This document shows, piece after piece, positions 16,202 through 25,032 of a stretch of DNA of 64,000 nucleotides. The DNA comes from Intestinimonas butyriciproducens. GTDB taxonomy: Bacteria; Bacillota; Clostridia; Oscillospirales; Butyricicoccaceae. The stretch lies in contig NZ_JACJKW010000003.1 in the NCBI RefSeq assembly GCF_016901775.1, positions 1-64,000 of the forward strand, in the 5' to 3' direction. Under the pieces are notes generated by a model. That model had not been told where the DNA came from, ran no database searches, and saw only the letters and a list, made by a program, of their open reading frames with translations. A program made the translations under genes and the position numbers. Within the stretch, counting starts at the first letter, position 1, and every line of letters begins with the position of its first letter.

Positions 16202-16579
16202 ATGAGTGTTCCCAAGAATCTGATGTATACGGCTTCCCATGAATGGGTGGAGATCGACGGCGATAAAATGAAGATCGGCCTGACCGAGCATGCTTCTGAG
16301 CAGCTGGGCGACCTGGTGTTCATCAACCTGCCCGAAGTGGGCGATCAGGTGGAGGCCGAAGGCTCCTTCGGCGATGTGGAGTCGGTGAAGGCCGTTTCCG
16401 ACATCATCAGCCCTGCCACCGGCGAAGTTTCCGCTGTCAACGATGCCGCTCTGGATTCCCCGGGGGATGTCAACGGCGATCCCTATGGCGTATGGCTGGC
16501 TGAGATCAGCAATGTGACCGCAAAGAGAGAACTGCTCACACCGGAAGAATACGAGAAGCTGCTGGAAGAGGAGGCATAA
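16202..16579 (+). CDS. gcvH: Glycine cleavage H protein
   Basis: The lipoyl carrier that shuttles the aminomethyl and reducing groups between the P, T and L proteins. The lipoylation site is K63 in GDVESVKAVSD, followed by the usual SPATGEVSAVN hammerhead turn. At 125 residues it is full length, and AAGGAG precedes the ATG. It ends 1 bp before gcvPA. The lipoate-protein ligase encoded three genes downstream is the obvious enzyme to modify it. Confidence 0.97.
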   Translation: MSVPKNLMYTASHEWVEIDGDKMKIGLTEHASEQLGDLVFINLPEVGDQVEAEGSFGDVESVKAVSDIISPATGEVSAVNDAALDSPGDVNGDPYGVWLAEISNVTAKRELLTPEEYEKLLEEEA

Positions 16580-16580
16580 C

Positions 16581-17912
16581 ATGGGCTCTTATGTTCCTTC
16601 CACCATGGAGGAGCGGCAGGCCATGTTGCAGGCTATGGGGCTTTCGTCGGTGGACGAGCTCTATGATGCCATTCCCTCTTCGGTGAAGCTCCAGGGTCCT
16701 CTCCAGATCCCGGAAGGGCTGTCGGAGATGGAAGTGCGGAGCAAGATGGAGAAGCTGGCCGGGAAAAACAAGGTGTTCCCCACGGTGTTCCGCGGGGCCG
16801 GCGCCTACCGCCACTATATCCCCTCCATTGTGAAATATATTCCTGCCAAGGAGGAGTTCGTCACCTCCTACACCCCCTATCAGGCAGAGATCAGCCAGGG
16901 GGTGCTCCAGGCCATATTCGAATACCAGACCGATATGTGCCAGCTGATGGATATGCCGGTGTCCAATGCTTCGGTGTATGACGGCGCCACAGCCGCCGCC
17001 GAAGGGGCCGCCATGTGCCGGGAGCGGAAGCGCACCAAGACACTGGTGTCCGCCACCGCCCAGCCCGACACCATCCAGGTGATGGAGACCTATTGCCAGG
17101 CGGCAAATACCGAACTGGTCATCGTGCCGGAAAAAGACGGCAAAACCGACAAGGAAGCCCTGAAAGAACTGCTGGACGACACCACCGCCTGCTTCTATGT
17201 GCAGCAGCCCAACTATTACGGTCTGTTTGAGGACTGTGAGGAGCTGGGCCAGATCGTCCACGAGAAGGGCGCCAAATATATCATGGGCTGCAATCCCATC
17301 GCCCTTGGGGTGATGGCCACCCCGGGCCAGTGCGGCGCCGATGTGGCCACCGCCGAAGGCCAGCCTCTGGGTATGCCTTTGGCCTATGGCGGACCCTACC
17401 TGGGCATTATGACCTGCTCGGAAAAGATGATGCGCAAGATCCCCGGCCGTATCGTGGGCGAAACTACCGACGCCGAGGGCAACCGGGCCTTCGTCCTCAC
17501 CCTCCAGGCCAGAGAGCAGCATATCCGCCGGGAGAAAGCCTCCAGCAACATCTGCTCCAACCAGGCTCTGTGCGCCCTCACCGCCTCGGTGTACCTGGCG
17601 GCCATGGGCCCCCAAGGCCTGCGGGATGTGGCAAACCTGTGCCTGTCCAAGGCCCACTATGCCGCCCAGCAGATCTCGGCCATCCCCGGTTTTGAAATGG
17701 TTTATCAGGGCGAGTTCTTCCATGAATTTGTCACCTCCTGCCCGGTGTGCCCCCAGAAGGTCATGCAGGCGCTGGAAGAAAAGGGCATCCTGGGCGGACT
17801 GCCCCTCACCGGTGACAAAAAGGGCCAGATCCTCTGGTGCGTCACCGAAATGAACACCAAGGAAGAGATCGACACCTTGGCAGAAACCCTCAAGGAGGTG
17901 GCTGGGAAGTGA
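16581..17912 (+). CDS. gcvPA: Glycine dehydrogenase (decarboxylating) subunit 1
   Basis: The N-terminal-half subunit of the two-chain P protein found in Firmicutes. With GcvPB it decarboxylates glycine using PLP. It keeps the fold but not the PLP lysine. The beginning GSYVPSTMEERQAMLQAMG and the core FRGAGAYRHYIPSIVKYI, YDGATAAAEGAAM and PLAYGGPYLGI are characteristic. The 443-residue length is typical. Its 3' end overlaps the GTG start of gcvPB by 4 nt, so subunit stoichiometry is probably kept by translational coupling. Confidence 0.97.
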   Translation: MGSYVPSTMEERQAMLQAMGLSSVDELYDAIPSSVKLQGPLQIPEGLSEMEVRSKMEKLAGKNKVFPTVFRGAGAYRHYIPSIVKYIPAKEEFVTSYTPYQAEISQGVLQAIFEYQTDMCQLMDMPVSNASVYDGATAAAEGAAMCRERKRTKTLVSATAQPDTIQVMETYCQAANTELVIVPEKDGKTDKEALKELLDDTTACFYVQQPNYYGLFEDCEELGQIVHEKGAKYIMGCNPIALGVMATPGQCGADVATAEGQPLGMPLAYGGPYLGIMTCSEKMMRKIPGRIVGETTDAEGNRAFVLTLQAREQHIRREKASSNICSNQALCALTASVYLAAMGPQGLRDVANLCLSKAHYAAQQISAIPGFEMVYQGEFFHEFVTSCPVCPQKVMQALEEKGILGGLPLTGDKKGQILWCVTEMNTKEEIDTLAETLKEVAGK

Positions 17913-19348
17913 ATCTGATTTTTGAAAGCAGCGTGGCCGGGCGCAAATGCGTTCAGGTGCCCCCTTGTGATGTGCCGGAATATCAGCTGCCCGCTTCCCT
18001 GACCCGGCAGCAGGCCCCCCATCTCCCGGAGATGAGCGAGACCGATATCAGCCGCCACTATACCAAACTGGCCGAGCGGACCTACGGGGTGAATAACGGA
18101 TTCTATCCCCTGGGCTCCTGCACCATGAAATACAATCCCCGGATCAATGAGGAGATGGCTTCTCTGCCCGGTTTCACCGGCGTCCATCCCCTCCAGCCGG
18201 AGCACACCGTCCAGGGCTGCCTGGAAGTGATGGCCCTGGCGGAAGAGTATCTGTGCCAGATCACCGGTATGGATGAAATGACCTTCCAGCCGGCTGCAGG
18301 TGCTCACGGCGAGCTCACCGGCGTGCTGCTCATCAAGCAGTACCACAAAATGCGGGGAGACACAAAGCGCACCAAGATCATCGTCCCCGACTCCGCCCAC
18401 GGCACCAACCCCGCCACGGCGGTGATGGCTGGCTTTACCTGTGTCAATGTGCCTTCCAATGAGGAAGGCGGCATTGACCTGGATAAGCTGCGGGAAGCGG
18501 TGGGCGAAGACACCGCCGGCCTGATGCTGACCAACCCCAACACCCTGGGTATTTTCGATAAGAATATTCTGGAGATCACCAAGATCATCAAGGATGCCGG
18601 CGGCCTTTGCTATTATGACGGCGCCAACCTCAACGCCATCATGGGCCAGGTACGCCCCGGCGATATGGGCTTTGATGTGGTGCATCTCAATCTGCACAAA
18701 ACCTTCTCCACCCCCCATGGCGGCGGCGGACCGGGCAGCGGCGCCGTAGGCTGCAAAAAGCTGCTGGCCCCCTACCTGCCCAAGCCTCATGCGGTGGCCG
18801 GCGAGAATGGGTATACCATGGACTACGATCTGCCTCAGTCCATCGGCCGGATGAAGGCCTTTTACGGCAACTTCCTGGTGGTGGTCCGGGCCCTCACCTA
18901 TGTGCTCACCCTGGGCCAGAAGGGCATCCCCGAGGCTTCCCGCAATGCGGTGCTCAACGCCAACTATATGATGCACCAGCTGTCGGACACCTATGACATT
19001 GCCACCAAGGGCCATTGCATGCATGAGTTCATCATCACCCTGGATAAGATGCACAAGGAGAAGGGCGTCACCGCCACCGACATCGCCAAGGCCATGCTGG
19101 ACGAGGGCATCCATCCCCCCACCATGTACTTCCCCCTCATCGTGCCGGAAGATCTGATGGTGGAACCCACTGAAACCGAAAGCAAAACCACTCTGGACGA
19201 AGTGGTGGCCGCCCTCAAGCGGATCCATGCCATGGCGGAAGAAAATCCGGAGCACATGCACGAGCTGCCGGTGAAAACCGTCATTCGCCGTCCCGACGAG
19301 GTGAAGGCCGCCCGTACGCCGGTGATCTGCTATCATTTTGACAAATGA
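17909..19348 (+). CDS. gcvPB: Glycine dehydrogenase (decarboxylating) subunit 2
   Basis: The PLP-carrying subunit of the P protein. K264 in NLHKTFSTPHGGGGPG is the Schiff-base lysine, and FYPLGSCTMKYNPR and DSAHGTNPATA are further family motifs. The start is the GTG overlapping the gcvPA stop (GTGA), with AAGGAGG 10 bp upstream, giving 479 residues. A longer in-frame extension inside gcvPA has no ribosome site. The stop overlaps the lplA start as ATGA, so four successive genes are tightly coupled. Confidence 0.96.
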   Translation: MNLIFESSVAGRKCVQVPPCDVPEYQLPASLTRQQAPHLPEMSETDISRHYTKLAERTYGVNNGFYPLGSCTMKYNPRINEEMASLPGFTGVHPLQPEHTVQGCLEVMALAEEYLCQITGMDEMTFQPAAGAHGELTGVLLIKQYHKMRGDTKRTKIIVPDSAHGTNPATAVMAGFTCVNVPSNEEGGIDLDKLREAVGEDTAGLMLTNPNTLGIFDKNILEITKIIKDAGGLCYYDGANLNAIMGQVRPGDMGFDVVHLNLHKTFSTPHGGGGPGSGAVGCKKLLAPYLPKPHAVAGENGYTMDYDLPQSIGRMKAFYGNFLVVVRALTYVLTLGQKGIPEASRNAVLNANYMMHQLSDTYDIATKGHCMHEFIITLDKMHKEKGVTATDIAKAMLDEGIHPPTMYFPLIVPEDLMVEPTETESKTTLDEVVAALKRIHAMAEENPEHMHELPVKTVIRRPDEVKAARTPVICYHFDK

Positions 19349-20361
19349 TCAAGCATACCCGGCTCATTACCACCGCTTCTGTAAACCCCTATCATAATCT
19401 GGCGCTGGAAGAGCTTTTGATGGAAAGCAATCCGCCGGAATGCTGCACTCTGTATCTGTGGCAGAACCGGCAGACGGTGGTGATCGGACAAAATCAGAAC
19501 GCCTGGCAGGAATGCCGGGTGAAAGAGCTGGAAGAAGACGGCGGGCATCTGGCCCGCCGTCTCTCCGGCGGGGGTGCCGTGTTCCATGATCTGGGAAACC
19601 TGAACTTCACCTTCCTTGTTCCCCGGGCCGATTACGATGTGGCCCGGCAGACCCAGGTGATAGAGGAGGCGGCCACCAGCTTTGGTCTGACTGTGGAACG
19701 GTCGGGCCGCAATGACATACTGGTGGAGGGACGGAAGTTTTCCGGCAACGCCTTTTATAAAAAAGGGAAGAACGCCTACCACCATGGAACCATCCTCATC
19801 AATGTGGACATGAGCACCATGGGCCGCTATCTCAATGTGCAGCCGGACAAGCTTCAATCCAAGGGAGTGCGTTCGGTGCGCAGCCGTGTGGCAAACCTGG
19901 GGGAGTTTTCCCGGGACATCACGGTGGAAACCATGAAGCAGCGGCTGGAAGGGGCTTTTGAGAAGGTCTACGGCGGCCCTGTGGAAAGGCTGCGGGAAGA
20001 GGATCTGGATCAAAAGGCCCTGGAGGCCCTGGAAGAAAAATATGCTTCCTTCCAGTGGCGGCTGGGGAAAAAGATCCCCTTTGACAAGGAGATCGCCGGC
20101 CGGTTCCCCTGGGGCGGAGTGAAGATCTGCCTTGGCATCAACGGCGGACGGGTGGAGAAAGCCCGCATTTTCTCCGATGCCATGGACTCGGAATGTTTCC
20201 CTCAGTTGGAACAGGCCCTCATGGGGCTCCCCTACTCCTCTGTGGCTCTTTTGCAGGCCATACGGCCTCTTTTGCCGCAAGAAGGGGGAGAACTGGGCTA
20301 TGAGATGGACGGCCAGATGGGCCGGGACTTTTGCTCTCTGCTGGAAGGGGAGGATTTTTAA
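19345..20361 (+). CDS. lplA: Lipoate-protein ligase A
   Basis: Activates free lipoate with ATP and attaches it to GcvH. The signature RRLSGGGAVFHDLGNLNF at residues 71-88 and the later KFSGNAFYKKGKNAYHHGTILIN match LplA. The C-terminal accessory domain is present (338 residues). No lipoate synthase gene is in the window, so the cluster as seen supports scavenging. The 4-nt overlap with gcvPB ties its expression to that of the P protein. Confidence 0.95.
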   Translation: MIKHTRLITTASVNPYHNLALEELLMESNPPECCTLYLWQNRQTVVIGQNQNAWQECRVKELEEDGGHLARRLSGGGAVFHDLGNLNFTFLVPRADYDVARQTQVIEEAATSFGLTVERSGRNDILVEGRKFSGNAFYKKGKNAYHHGTILINVDMSTMGRYLNVQPDKLQSKGVRSVRSRVANLGEFSRDITVETMKQRLEGAFEKVYGGPVERLREEDLDQKALEALEEKYASFQWRLGKKIPFDKEIAGRFPWGGVKICLGINGGRVEKARIFSDAMDSECFPQLEQALMGLPYSSVALLQAIRPLLPQEGGELGYEMDGQMGRDFCSLLEGEDF

Positions 20362-20367
20362 AATCCC

Positions 20368-20408
20368 AGGGGCGGAGGTCATACAGGCCCCCGCCCTCTT
20401 TTATTTTT
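20368..20408 (+). terminator. Partial terminator between lplA and lpdA
   Basis: AGGGGCGG pairs with CCGCCCT (one bulge, long loop) and is followed by CTTTTATTTTT. The stem is modest, so it may only attenuate transcription into lpdA, for which no separate promoter is evident. Confidence 0.6.
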
Positions 20409-20430
20409 GTGAGAACGGGAGGAAAGCCAG

Positions 20431-21852
20431 ATGGATCAACAATATCAGCTGGTGGTCATCGGCGCCGGGCCGGGAGGCTATGTGGCCGCCATCCGGGCGG
20501 CTCAGCTGGGGCTCAAGACCGCCGTCATTGAAAACCGGGATGTGGGAGGCACCTGCCTCAATCGGGGCTGTATCCCCACCAAATCCATGCTCCATGCCGC
20601 CGAGCTTTATCACGAAGCGGTACATAACTTTGAAACTCTGGGCCTGCATGCCGATCATGTGACGCTGGACCCGGCCAAGATCCAGGCCCGGAAGGAAGAA
20701 GTGGTGGGCAAGCTACGGGGCGGCGTGGAACAGCTGTTTAGGAGCAATGGCATTGCCCATCTCCGGGGCACCGGCACCATCCTGGATGAGCACACCGTTT
20801 CCTTTTCTCCCCTGGACGACGGCGAAAAGGAAACCCTTCACACAGAGCACATCCTCATCGCCACAGGCAGCGTGCCTTCCAGCCCGCCGGTGGAGGGGAT
20901 GGATCTGCCGGGCGTCATCACCAGCGATGAGCTGCTGAGCATGGACACCCTCTATGACCACCTGATCGTGGCCGGGGCCGGGGTCATCGGCATGGAGTTT
21001 GCTTCCCTTTATAACGCCTATGGCAAGAAAGTGACCCTGATGGCATCCCGGGACCGGATCTTGCCCAAGGTGGACAAGGAGCTGGCTCAGAATCTGACCA
21101 TGGTGCTGAAAAAGCGGGGGGTGGAATTTGTCCACAAGGCCCGGCTGAAGAAGATCACCCAAAGCCCCGAAGGCAAGCTGCAATGCTGGTATCTGGACGG
21201 GGAAGAATATAAGAGCGTGGAAGGCGACGGCGTGCTGCTGGCCGCCGGGCGCAGCCCCAATACCAAAGACCTGTTCGGTCCGGGATTTTCGGTGGAACAG
21301 GATGAAAAGGGCGCCATTGTGGTGGATGAGCATTTCCGCACCAACCGGGAAAATGTCTATGCCATCGGCGATGTGATCCCCGGCGTGCAGCTGGCCCATG
21401 TGGCATCGGCCCAGGGCATTGTGGCCGTGGAGAATATGCTGGGCAAGGAGCCTTCCATTTGCCTGGATGTGATCCCCGACTGCATCTATACCAACCCGGA
21501 GATCGCTTCGGTGGGCCTGACAGAGGCCCAGGCCAAGGAACAGGGGATGAAGGTCAAGACCAGCAAGGCGTCCATGATGGCCAATGGCAAATCCATGCTC
21601 TCCCTCCAGGATCGGGGCTTTATCAAGCTGGTCTATGACGAGGAAGGGGACCGGCTGGTAGGGGCGCAGCTGATGTGCGCCCGGGCCACCGATATGGTGG
21701 GCGAGCTGGCCACCGCCATTGTCAACGGGCTTTCCCAGAAGCAGCTGGCTGCCGTCATCCGTCCCCACCCCACTTATGTGGAAGCGGTCACCGAAGCTGT
21801 GGAGGATCTGGAAGGCATGGCCATCCACATGGCGAAAAAACGCAAAATATAG
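20431..21852 (+). CDS. lpdA: Dihydrolipoyl dehydrogenase
   Basis: The L protein: reoxidises dihydrolipoyl-GcvH with NAD. The FAD dinucleotide fold is VVIGAGPGGYVAA, the redox-active disulfide is C42/C47 in GGTCLNRGCIPTKSM, and the second nucleotide fold is IVAGAGVIGMEFAS. The C-terminal catalytic His-Glu dyad lies in RPHPTYVEAVTEA. There is no N-terminal lipoyl domain. The GGGAGG-preceded ATG gives 473 residues. It closes the glycine cleavage cluster and is followed by a terminator. Confidence 0.95.
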   Translation: MDQQYQLVVIGAGPGGYVAAIRAAQLGLKTAVIENRDVGGTCLNRGCIPTKSMLHAAELYHEAVHNFETLGLHADHVTLDPAKIQARKEEVVGKLRGGVEQLFRSNGIAHLRGTGTILDEHTVSFSPLDDGEKETLHTEHILIATGSVPSSPPVEGMDLPGVITSDELLSMDTLYDHLIVAGAGVIGMEFASLYNAYGKKVTLMASRDRILPKVDKELAQNLTMVLKKRGVEFVHKARLKKITQSPEGKLQCWYLDGEEYKSVEGDGVLLAAGRSPNTKDLFGPGFSVEQDEKGAIVVDEHFRTNRENVYAIGDVIPGVQLAHVASAQGIVAVENMLGKEPSICLDVIPDCIYTNPEIASVGLTEAQAKEQGMKVKTSKASMMANGKSMLSLQDRGFIKLVYDEEGDRLVGAQLMCARATDMVGELATAIVNGLSQKQLAAVIRPHPTYVEAVTEAVEDLEGMAIHMAKKRKI

Positions 21853-21867
21853 CAGGAATTTACGCAC

Positions 21868-21897
21868 AAAAAAGGGCGGCTTTGAGCCGTCCTTTTT
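21868..21897 (+). terminator. Terminator after lpdA
   Basis: AAAAAGGGCGGC pairs with GCCGTCCTTTTT (one G-T pair), with the T-run on the plus strand. Confidence 0.92.
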
Positions 21898-21911
21898 GAT
21901 GCCATTTTCCT

Positions 21912-21940
21912 TTGACGAAGGAGCAATTCTTTGGTATAGT
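21912..21940 (+). promoter_or_regulatory. proBA promoter
   Basis: TTGACG (21912-21917), a 17-bp spacer and TATAGT (21935-21940), about 47 bp before the proB start. Confidence 0.82.
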
Positions 21941-21986
21941 AAGATGAAATAAAATCATCGCGCCAAAGGCGCCGGGAGGTCTTTTT

Positions 21987-22775
21987 TTGAATACGCTGTC
22001 CAGGGCCAAACGCATTGTGATAAAAATCGGCACCAGCACATTGACTTATGAAACCGGACGGATCAATATCCGCCGGTTCGAAGGGCTGTGCAAGGTGCTT
22101 TCCGATATCAAAAATTCCGGCCGGGAGGTGGTGCTGGTTTCCTCCGGAGCGGTGGGCGTGGGAGTGGCCAAGCTGGGGCTCCCCTGCCGTCCCAAAGACA
22201 CCCCTTCCAAGCAGGCCGCCGCCGCTGTGGGCCAGTGTGAGCTGATGTATCTTTATGACAAGCTCTTTCTGGAAAAAAGCCACAAAGTAGCCCAGGTGCT
22301 GCTGACCCGGGATGTAATCGAGCTGGAAAACCGGGCCCAGAACGCCCGTAACACCTTTGAGCGGCTCTTTTCCATGGGGGCCATCCCCATCGTCAATGAA
22401 AACGACACTGTCTCCACCGAAGAGCTGGAGTTTGGTGACAACGATACCCTGTCGGCCATGGTGGCCGTGCTCACCGGCGCCGATGGGCTGATCATTTTGT
22501 CCGATATCGACGGCCTGTATGCCGAAGATCCCCGGAAAAACCCCAAGGCTCCCCTGATCCCGGTGATTCATCAGATCGACAGCCATGTTGAGAGCATTGC
22601 CGGCGGTTCTGGCTCGGGACTGGGCACCGGCGGCATGAGCACCAAGATCCAGGCCGCCAAGATCGCCACTTCCCACGGCATTCCCATGGCCATCATCAAT
22701 GGCAGCGACCCCAATCTGCTTTATGATCTGCTGGATGGCATTCCGGTGGGTTCGCTGTTCCTTCCCGCCAAATAA
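21987..22775 (+). CDS. proB: Glutamate 5-kinase, single-domain form
   Basis: First enzyme of proline synthesis: phosphorylates the gamma-carboxyl of glutamate. The 262 residues are one amino-acid-kinase domain (IVIKIGTSTLTYE, VLVSSGAVGVGV, GDNDTLSAMVA, GTGGMSTKIQAAKIA). The C-terminal PUA domain present in the ~367-residue enterobacterial enzyme is absent, and the frame ends naturally before proA. The start is TTG, with GGGAGGT 7 bp upstream and no ATG option, which implies modest translation. Proline feedback inhibition normally acts on the kinase domain and should be possible. Confidence 0.94.
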   Translation: MNTLSRAKRIVIKIGTSTLTYETGRINIRRFEGLCKVLSDIKNSGREVVLVSSGAVGVGVAKLGLPCRPKDTPSKQAAAAVGQCELMYLYDKLFLEKSHKVAQVLLTRDVIELENRAQNARNTFERLFSMGAIPIVNENDTVSTEELEFGDNDTLSAMVAVLTGADGLIILSDIDGLYAEDPRKNPKAPLIPVIHQIDSHVESIAGGSGSGLGTGGMSTKIQAAKIATSHGIPMAIINGSDPNLLYDLLDGIPVGSLFLPAK

Positions 22776-22801
22776 TCCATCTCTCAGGAGGTTTTGCAAC
22801 T

Positions 22802-24049
22802 ATGACCGATCATCTGCACCAGCTGGCGGGACGGGCCAAAGAAGCAGCCCGGCAGCTGGCTCTTTACGATACCGAACAAAAGAACCGGGCCTTGCTGGCC
22901 ATTGCCCAGGCCCTGGAAGACAACATCCCTGCCATCCTGGCGGCCAATGCCCGGGATGTGGAATCGGCCCAGGAAAACGGCGTGCGCCCCACCATGATCG
23001 ACCGGCTGCGGCTGGATGAAGGCCGGGTGCGCAGCATGGCGGAAGGGGCCCGTCAGGTGGCCCAGCTGCCCGATCCCACAGGCAATGTGCTGGAGACCAT
23101 CCATCGCCCCAACGGCATGGTCATTGAAAAGGTGTCGGTGCCCATGGGGGTCATCGGCATCATCTATGAAGCCCGGCCCAATGTGACGGTGGACTCCGCC
23201 GTCCTTTGCTTCAAGGCCGGCAGCGCCGCATTCCTCCGGGGCGGCAAGGAAGCCTTCTTCTCCAATACCCAGCTGGCCAAAGTGATGCGCAGCGCCCTGG
23301 AACAGGAAGGCCTGTGCCCCGACTGTGTCATTTTGCTGGACGATACCTCCCGGGAGACCGCCCAGCAGATGATGGGTCTGCGGGGGTATATCGATGTGCT
23401 TATCCCGCGGGGGGGCGCAGGACTGATCCGCTCGGTGGTGGAAAACGCCAAAGTGCCGGTGATCGAAACCGGTACCGGCAACTGCCATATTTATGTGGAC
23501 AAGGACGCCGATCTGGATATGGCGGTGGAAATCCTCTATAATGCCAAGTGCTCCCGGCCTTCGGTGTGCAACGCCGCCGAAAGCCTGTTGGTGCACCAGG
23601 ATGTGGCAGAGGAGTTTTTGCCCCGGGCCAAACAGAAGCTGGATGAATGCAAGGTGGAGTGGCGGGGAAGTCCCCGCACTGTGGCCATTCTCCCCGGCAT
23701 TGCTCCGGCCACTTTGGAGGACTACGCTGCGGAATACAACGACTATATCCTCTCCTGCAAAGTGATCGACGGTCTGGATGAGGCCATCGCCCACATCCGC
23801 CGTTATTCCACCGGCCATAGCGAATGCATCGTCACCCGCAATGAAGAAGCGGCCCGCCGCTTTGCCCGCAGTGTGGATTCGGCCGCCGTCTATATCAACG
23901 CATCTACCCGCTTTACCGATGGCAGTGAGTTCGGCATGGGAGCGGAGATCGGCATCTCCACCCAGAAACTTCATGCCCGGGGCCCCATGGGTCTGCGGGA
24001 GCTGACCTCCTATAAGTATGTGATCCTGGGTTCGGGCCAGGTTCGGTAA
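22802..24049 (+). CDS. proA: Gamma-glutamyl phosphate reductase
   Basis: Reduces gamma-glutamyl phosphate with NADPH to glutamate semialdehyde, the second step to proline. The catalytic cysteine is C256 in SVCNAAESLLVH. PMGVIGIIYEARPNVTVD and IETGTGNCHIYVD are standard for the family. At 415 residues it is full length. AGGAGG precedes the ATG and proB lies 26 bp upstream, so the two enzymes, which usually channel their labile intermediate, are co-transcribed. Confidence 0.97.
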   Translation: MTDHLHQLAGRAKEAARQLALYDTEQKNRALLAIAQALEDNIPAILAANARDVESAQENGVRPTMIDRLRLDEGRVRSMAEGARQVAQLPDPTGNVLETIHRPNGMVIEKVSVPMGVIGIIYEARPNVTVDSAVLCFKAGSAAFLRGGKEAFFSNTQLAKVMRSALEQEGLCPDCVILLDDTSRETAQQMMGLRGYIDVLIPRGGAGLIRSVVENAKVPVIETGTGNCHIYVDKDADLDMAVEILYNAKCSRPSVCNAAESLLVHQDVAEEFLPRAKQKLDECKVEWRGSPRTVAILPGIAPATLEDYAAEYNDYILSCKVIDGLDEAIAHIRRYSTGHSECIVTRNEEAARRFARSVDSAAVYINASTRFTDGSEFGMGAEIGISTQKLHARGPMGLRELTSYKYVILGSGQVR

Positions 24050-24050
24050 T

Positions 24051-24081
24051 AAAAAAGGACAGGCAACGCCTGTCCTTTTTT
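24051..24081. terminator. Bidirectional terminator between proA and the LysR gene
   Basis: AAAAAGGACAGGC pairs perfectly with GCCTGTCCTTTTT around AAC. T-runs on both strands serve the convergent genes. Confidence 0.95.
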
Positions 24082-24970
24082 ATTCTTCCAGCTCTTCTCC
24101 GGCCTCCTGGCACAGGGCCAGAAAATCCCGGGCCGGCTTGGTCTGGTATTTGTCGGGGTGATAAAGAATGTTGAAATCCCTTCGGAAGAGGGCATCCTGC
24201 ACCGGTACCACCTGCAAAAGTCCCCGTCCTACGCTGTCCTGCACCAGCCGCCAGGGCAGCACCGATACACCCAGCCCCATGGCCACCGCTTCGATGAGGG
24301 CCTGGGTGTTGACGCTTTCCCACATGGGTTCCGCCGTCAGATTGTGGGAGCGGGCCACGCTGTCAAACAGATCCCGGGTGCCGCTGCCCTTTTCCCGCAA
24401 AAGCAGGGGCTTTGTCATCAGCTGGGCCAGGGTCACTCCCTGCTTTTTGGCCAGGGGGTCTTTGGGAGAACAGACGGCCACCATCCGGTCGCCGGAAAAG
24501 CGGCGGCAGACCAGCTTCCCGCTGCGGGGGGCGCTTTCGATCAAGGCGAAATCCATGGCATTTTCCAGCAGTTTTTCTTCAATGACCCCGGAATTTTGAA
24601 TTTCCACCGTCACTCTCACCGAGGGATAGCGGCGGCGGAAGTCCTGCACCAAAGCGGGCAGGAGTTTTGTACCGATGGTCATACTGCTGCCGATATGTAA
24701 GGGGGACCGGTCGCCCCACTGCCGGGCGCCGGTCTCCAGTTCGTCGCACAGGGCCAGGATTCGTTCGGTGTAGCGGAGAAATTCTTTGCCGGCCTGGGTA
24801 AGATAGAGGCGGCGGCCGATCCGGTCAAACAGACGCACACCATAGTGTTCCTCCAGCTCCCGCACCGCCAGACTCACCGCAGGCTGGGCCAGATACAGAC
24901 TTTTGGCCGCTTTGGTGACCCCGCCCTCTTTGCATACCGCGGCAAAAATGCGGAAATGGCGCAGCGTCAT
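24080..24970 (-). CDS. LysR-type transcriptional regulator
   Basis: A 296-residue LysR regulator. The HTH is in MTLRHFRIFAAVCKEGGVTKAAKSLYLAQPAVSLAVRELE with the usual recognition helix. The effector-binding domain follows from about residue 90 (LHIGSSMTIGTKLLPALV, then two Rossmann-like lobes). The start is the ATG at 24970 after AAAAGGGG; upstream in-frame codons fall in the ger operon. Its promoter lies inside the 3' end of gerAB. The only divergent or co-directional clue is that it stands alone and converges on proA, so the target is unknown. Confidence 0.92.
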   Translation of the reverse strand: MTLRHFRIFAAVCKEGGVTKAAKSLYLAQPAVSLAVRELEEHYGVRLFDRIGRRLYLTQAGKEFLRYTERILALCDELETGARQWGDRSPLHIGSSMTIGTKLLPALVQDFRRRYPSVRVTVEIQNSGVIEEKLLENAMDFALIESAPRSGKLVCRRFSGDRMVAVCSPKDPLAKKQGVTLAQLMTKPLLLREKGSGTRDLFDSVARSHNLTAEPMWESVNTQALIEAVAMGLGVSVLPWRLVQDSVGRGLLQVVPVQDALFRRDFNILYHPDKYQTKPARDFLALCQEAGEELEE

Positions 24971-25003
24971 GGCTTTTCCCCTTTTCCTCTGGATTTTCAT
25001 TTT

Positions 25004-25032
25004 ATTATAGGGCATCACCGCTTCTTTTGCAA
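25004..25032 (-). promoter_or_regulatory. LysR-gene promoter
   Basis: On the minus strand, TTGCAA (25032-25027), a 17-bp spacer and TATAAT (25009-25004). The -35 box overlaps the last codons of gerAB. Confidence 0.82.
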
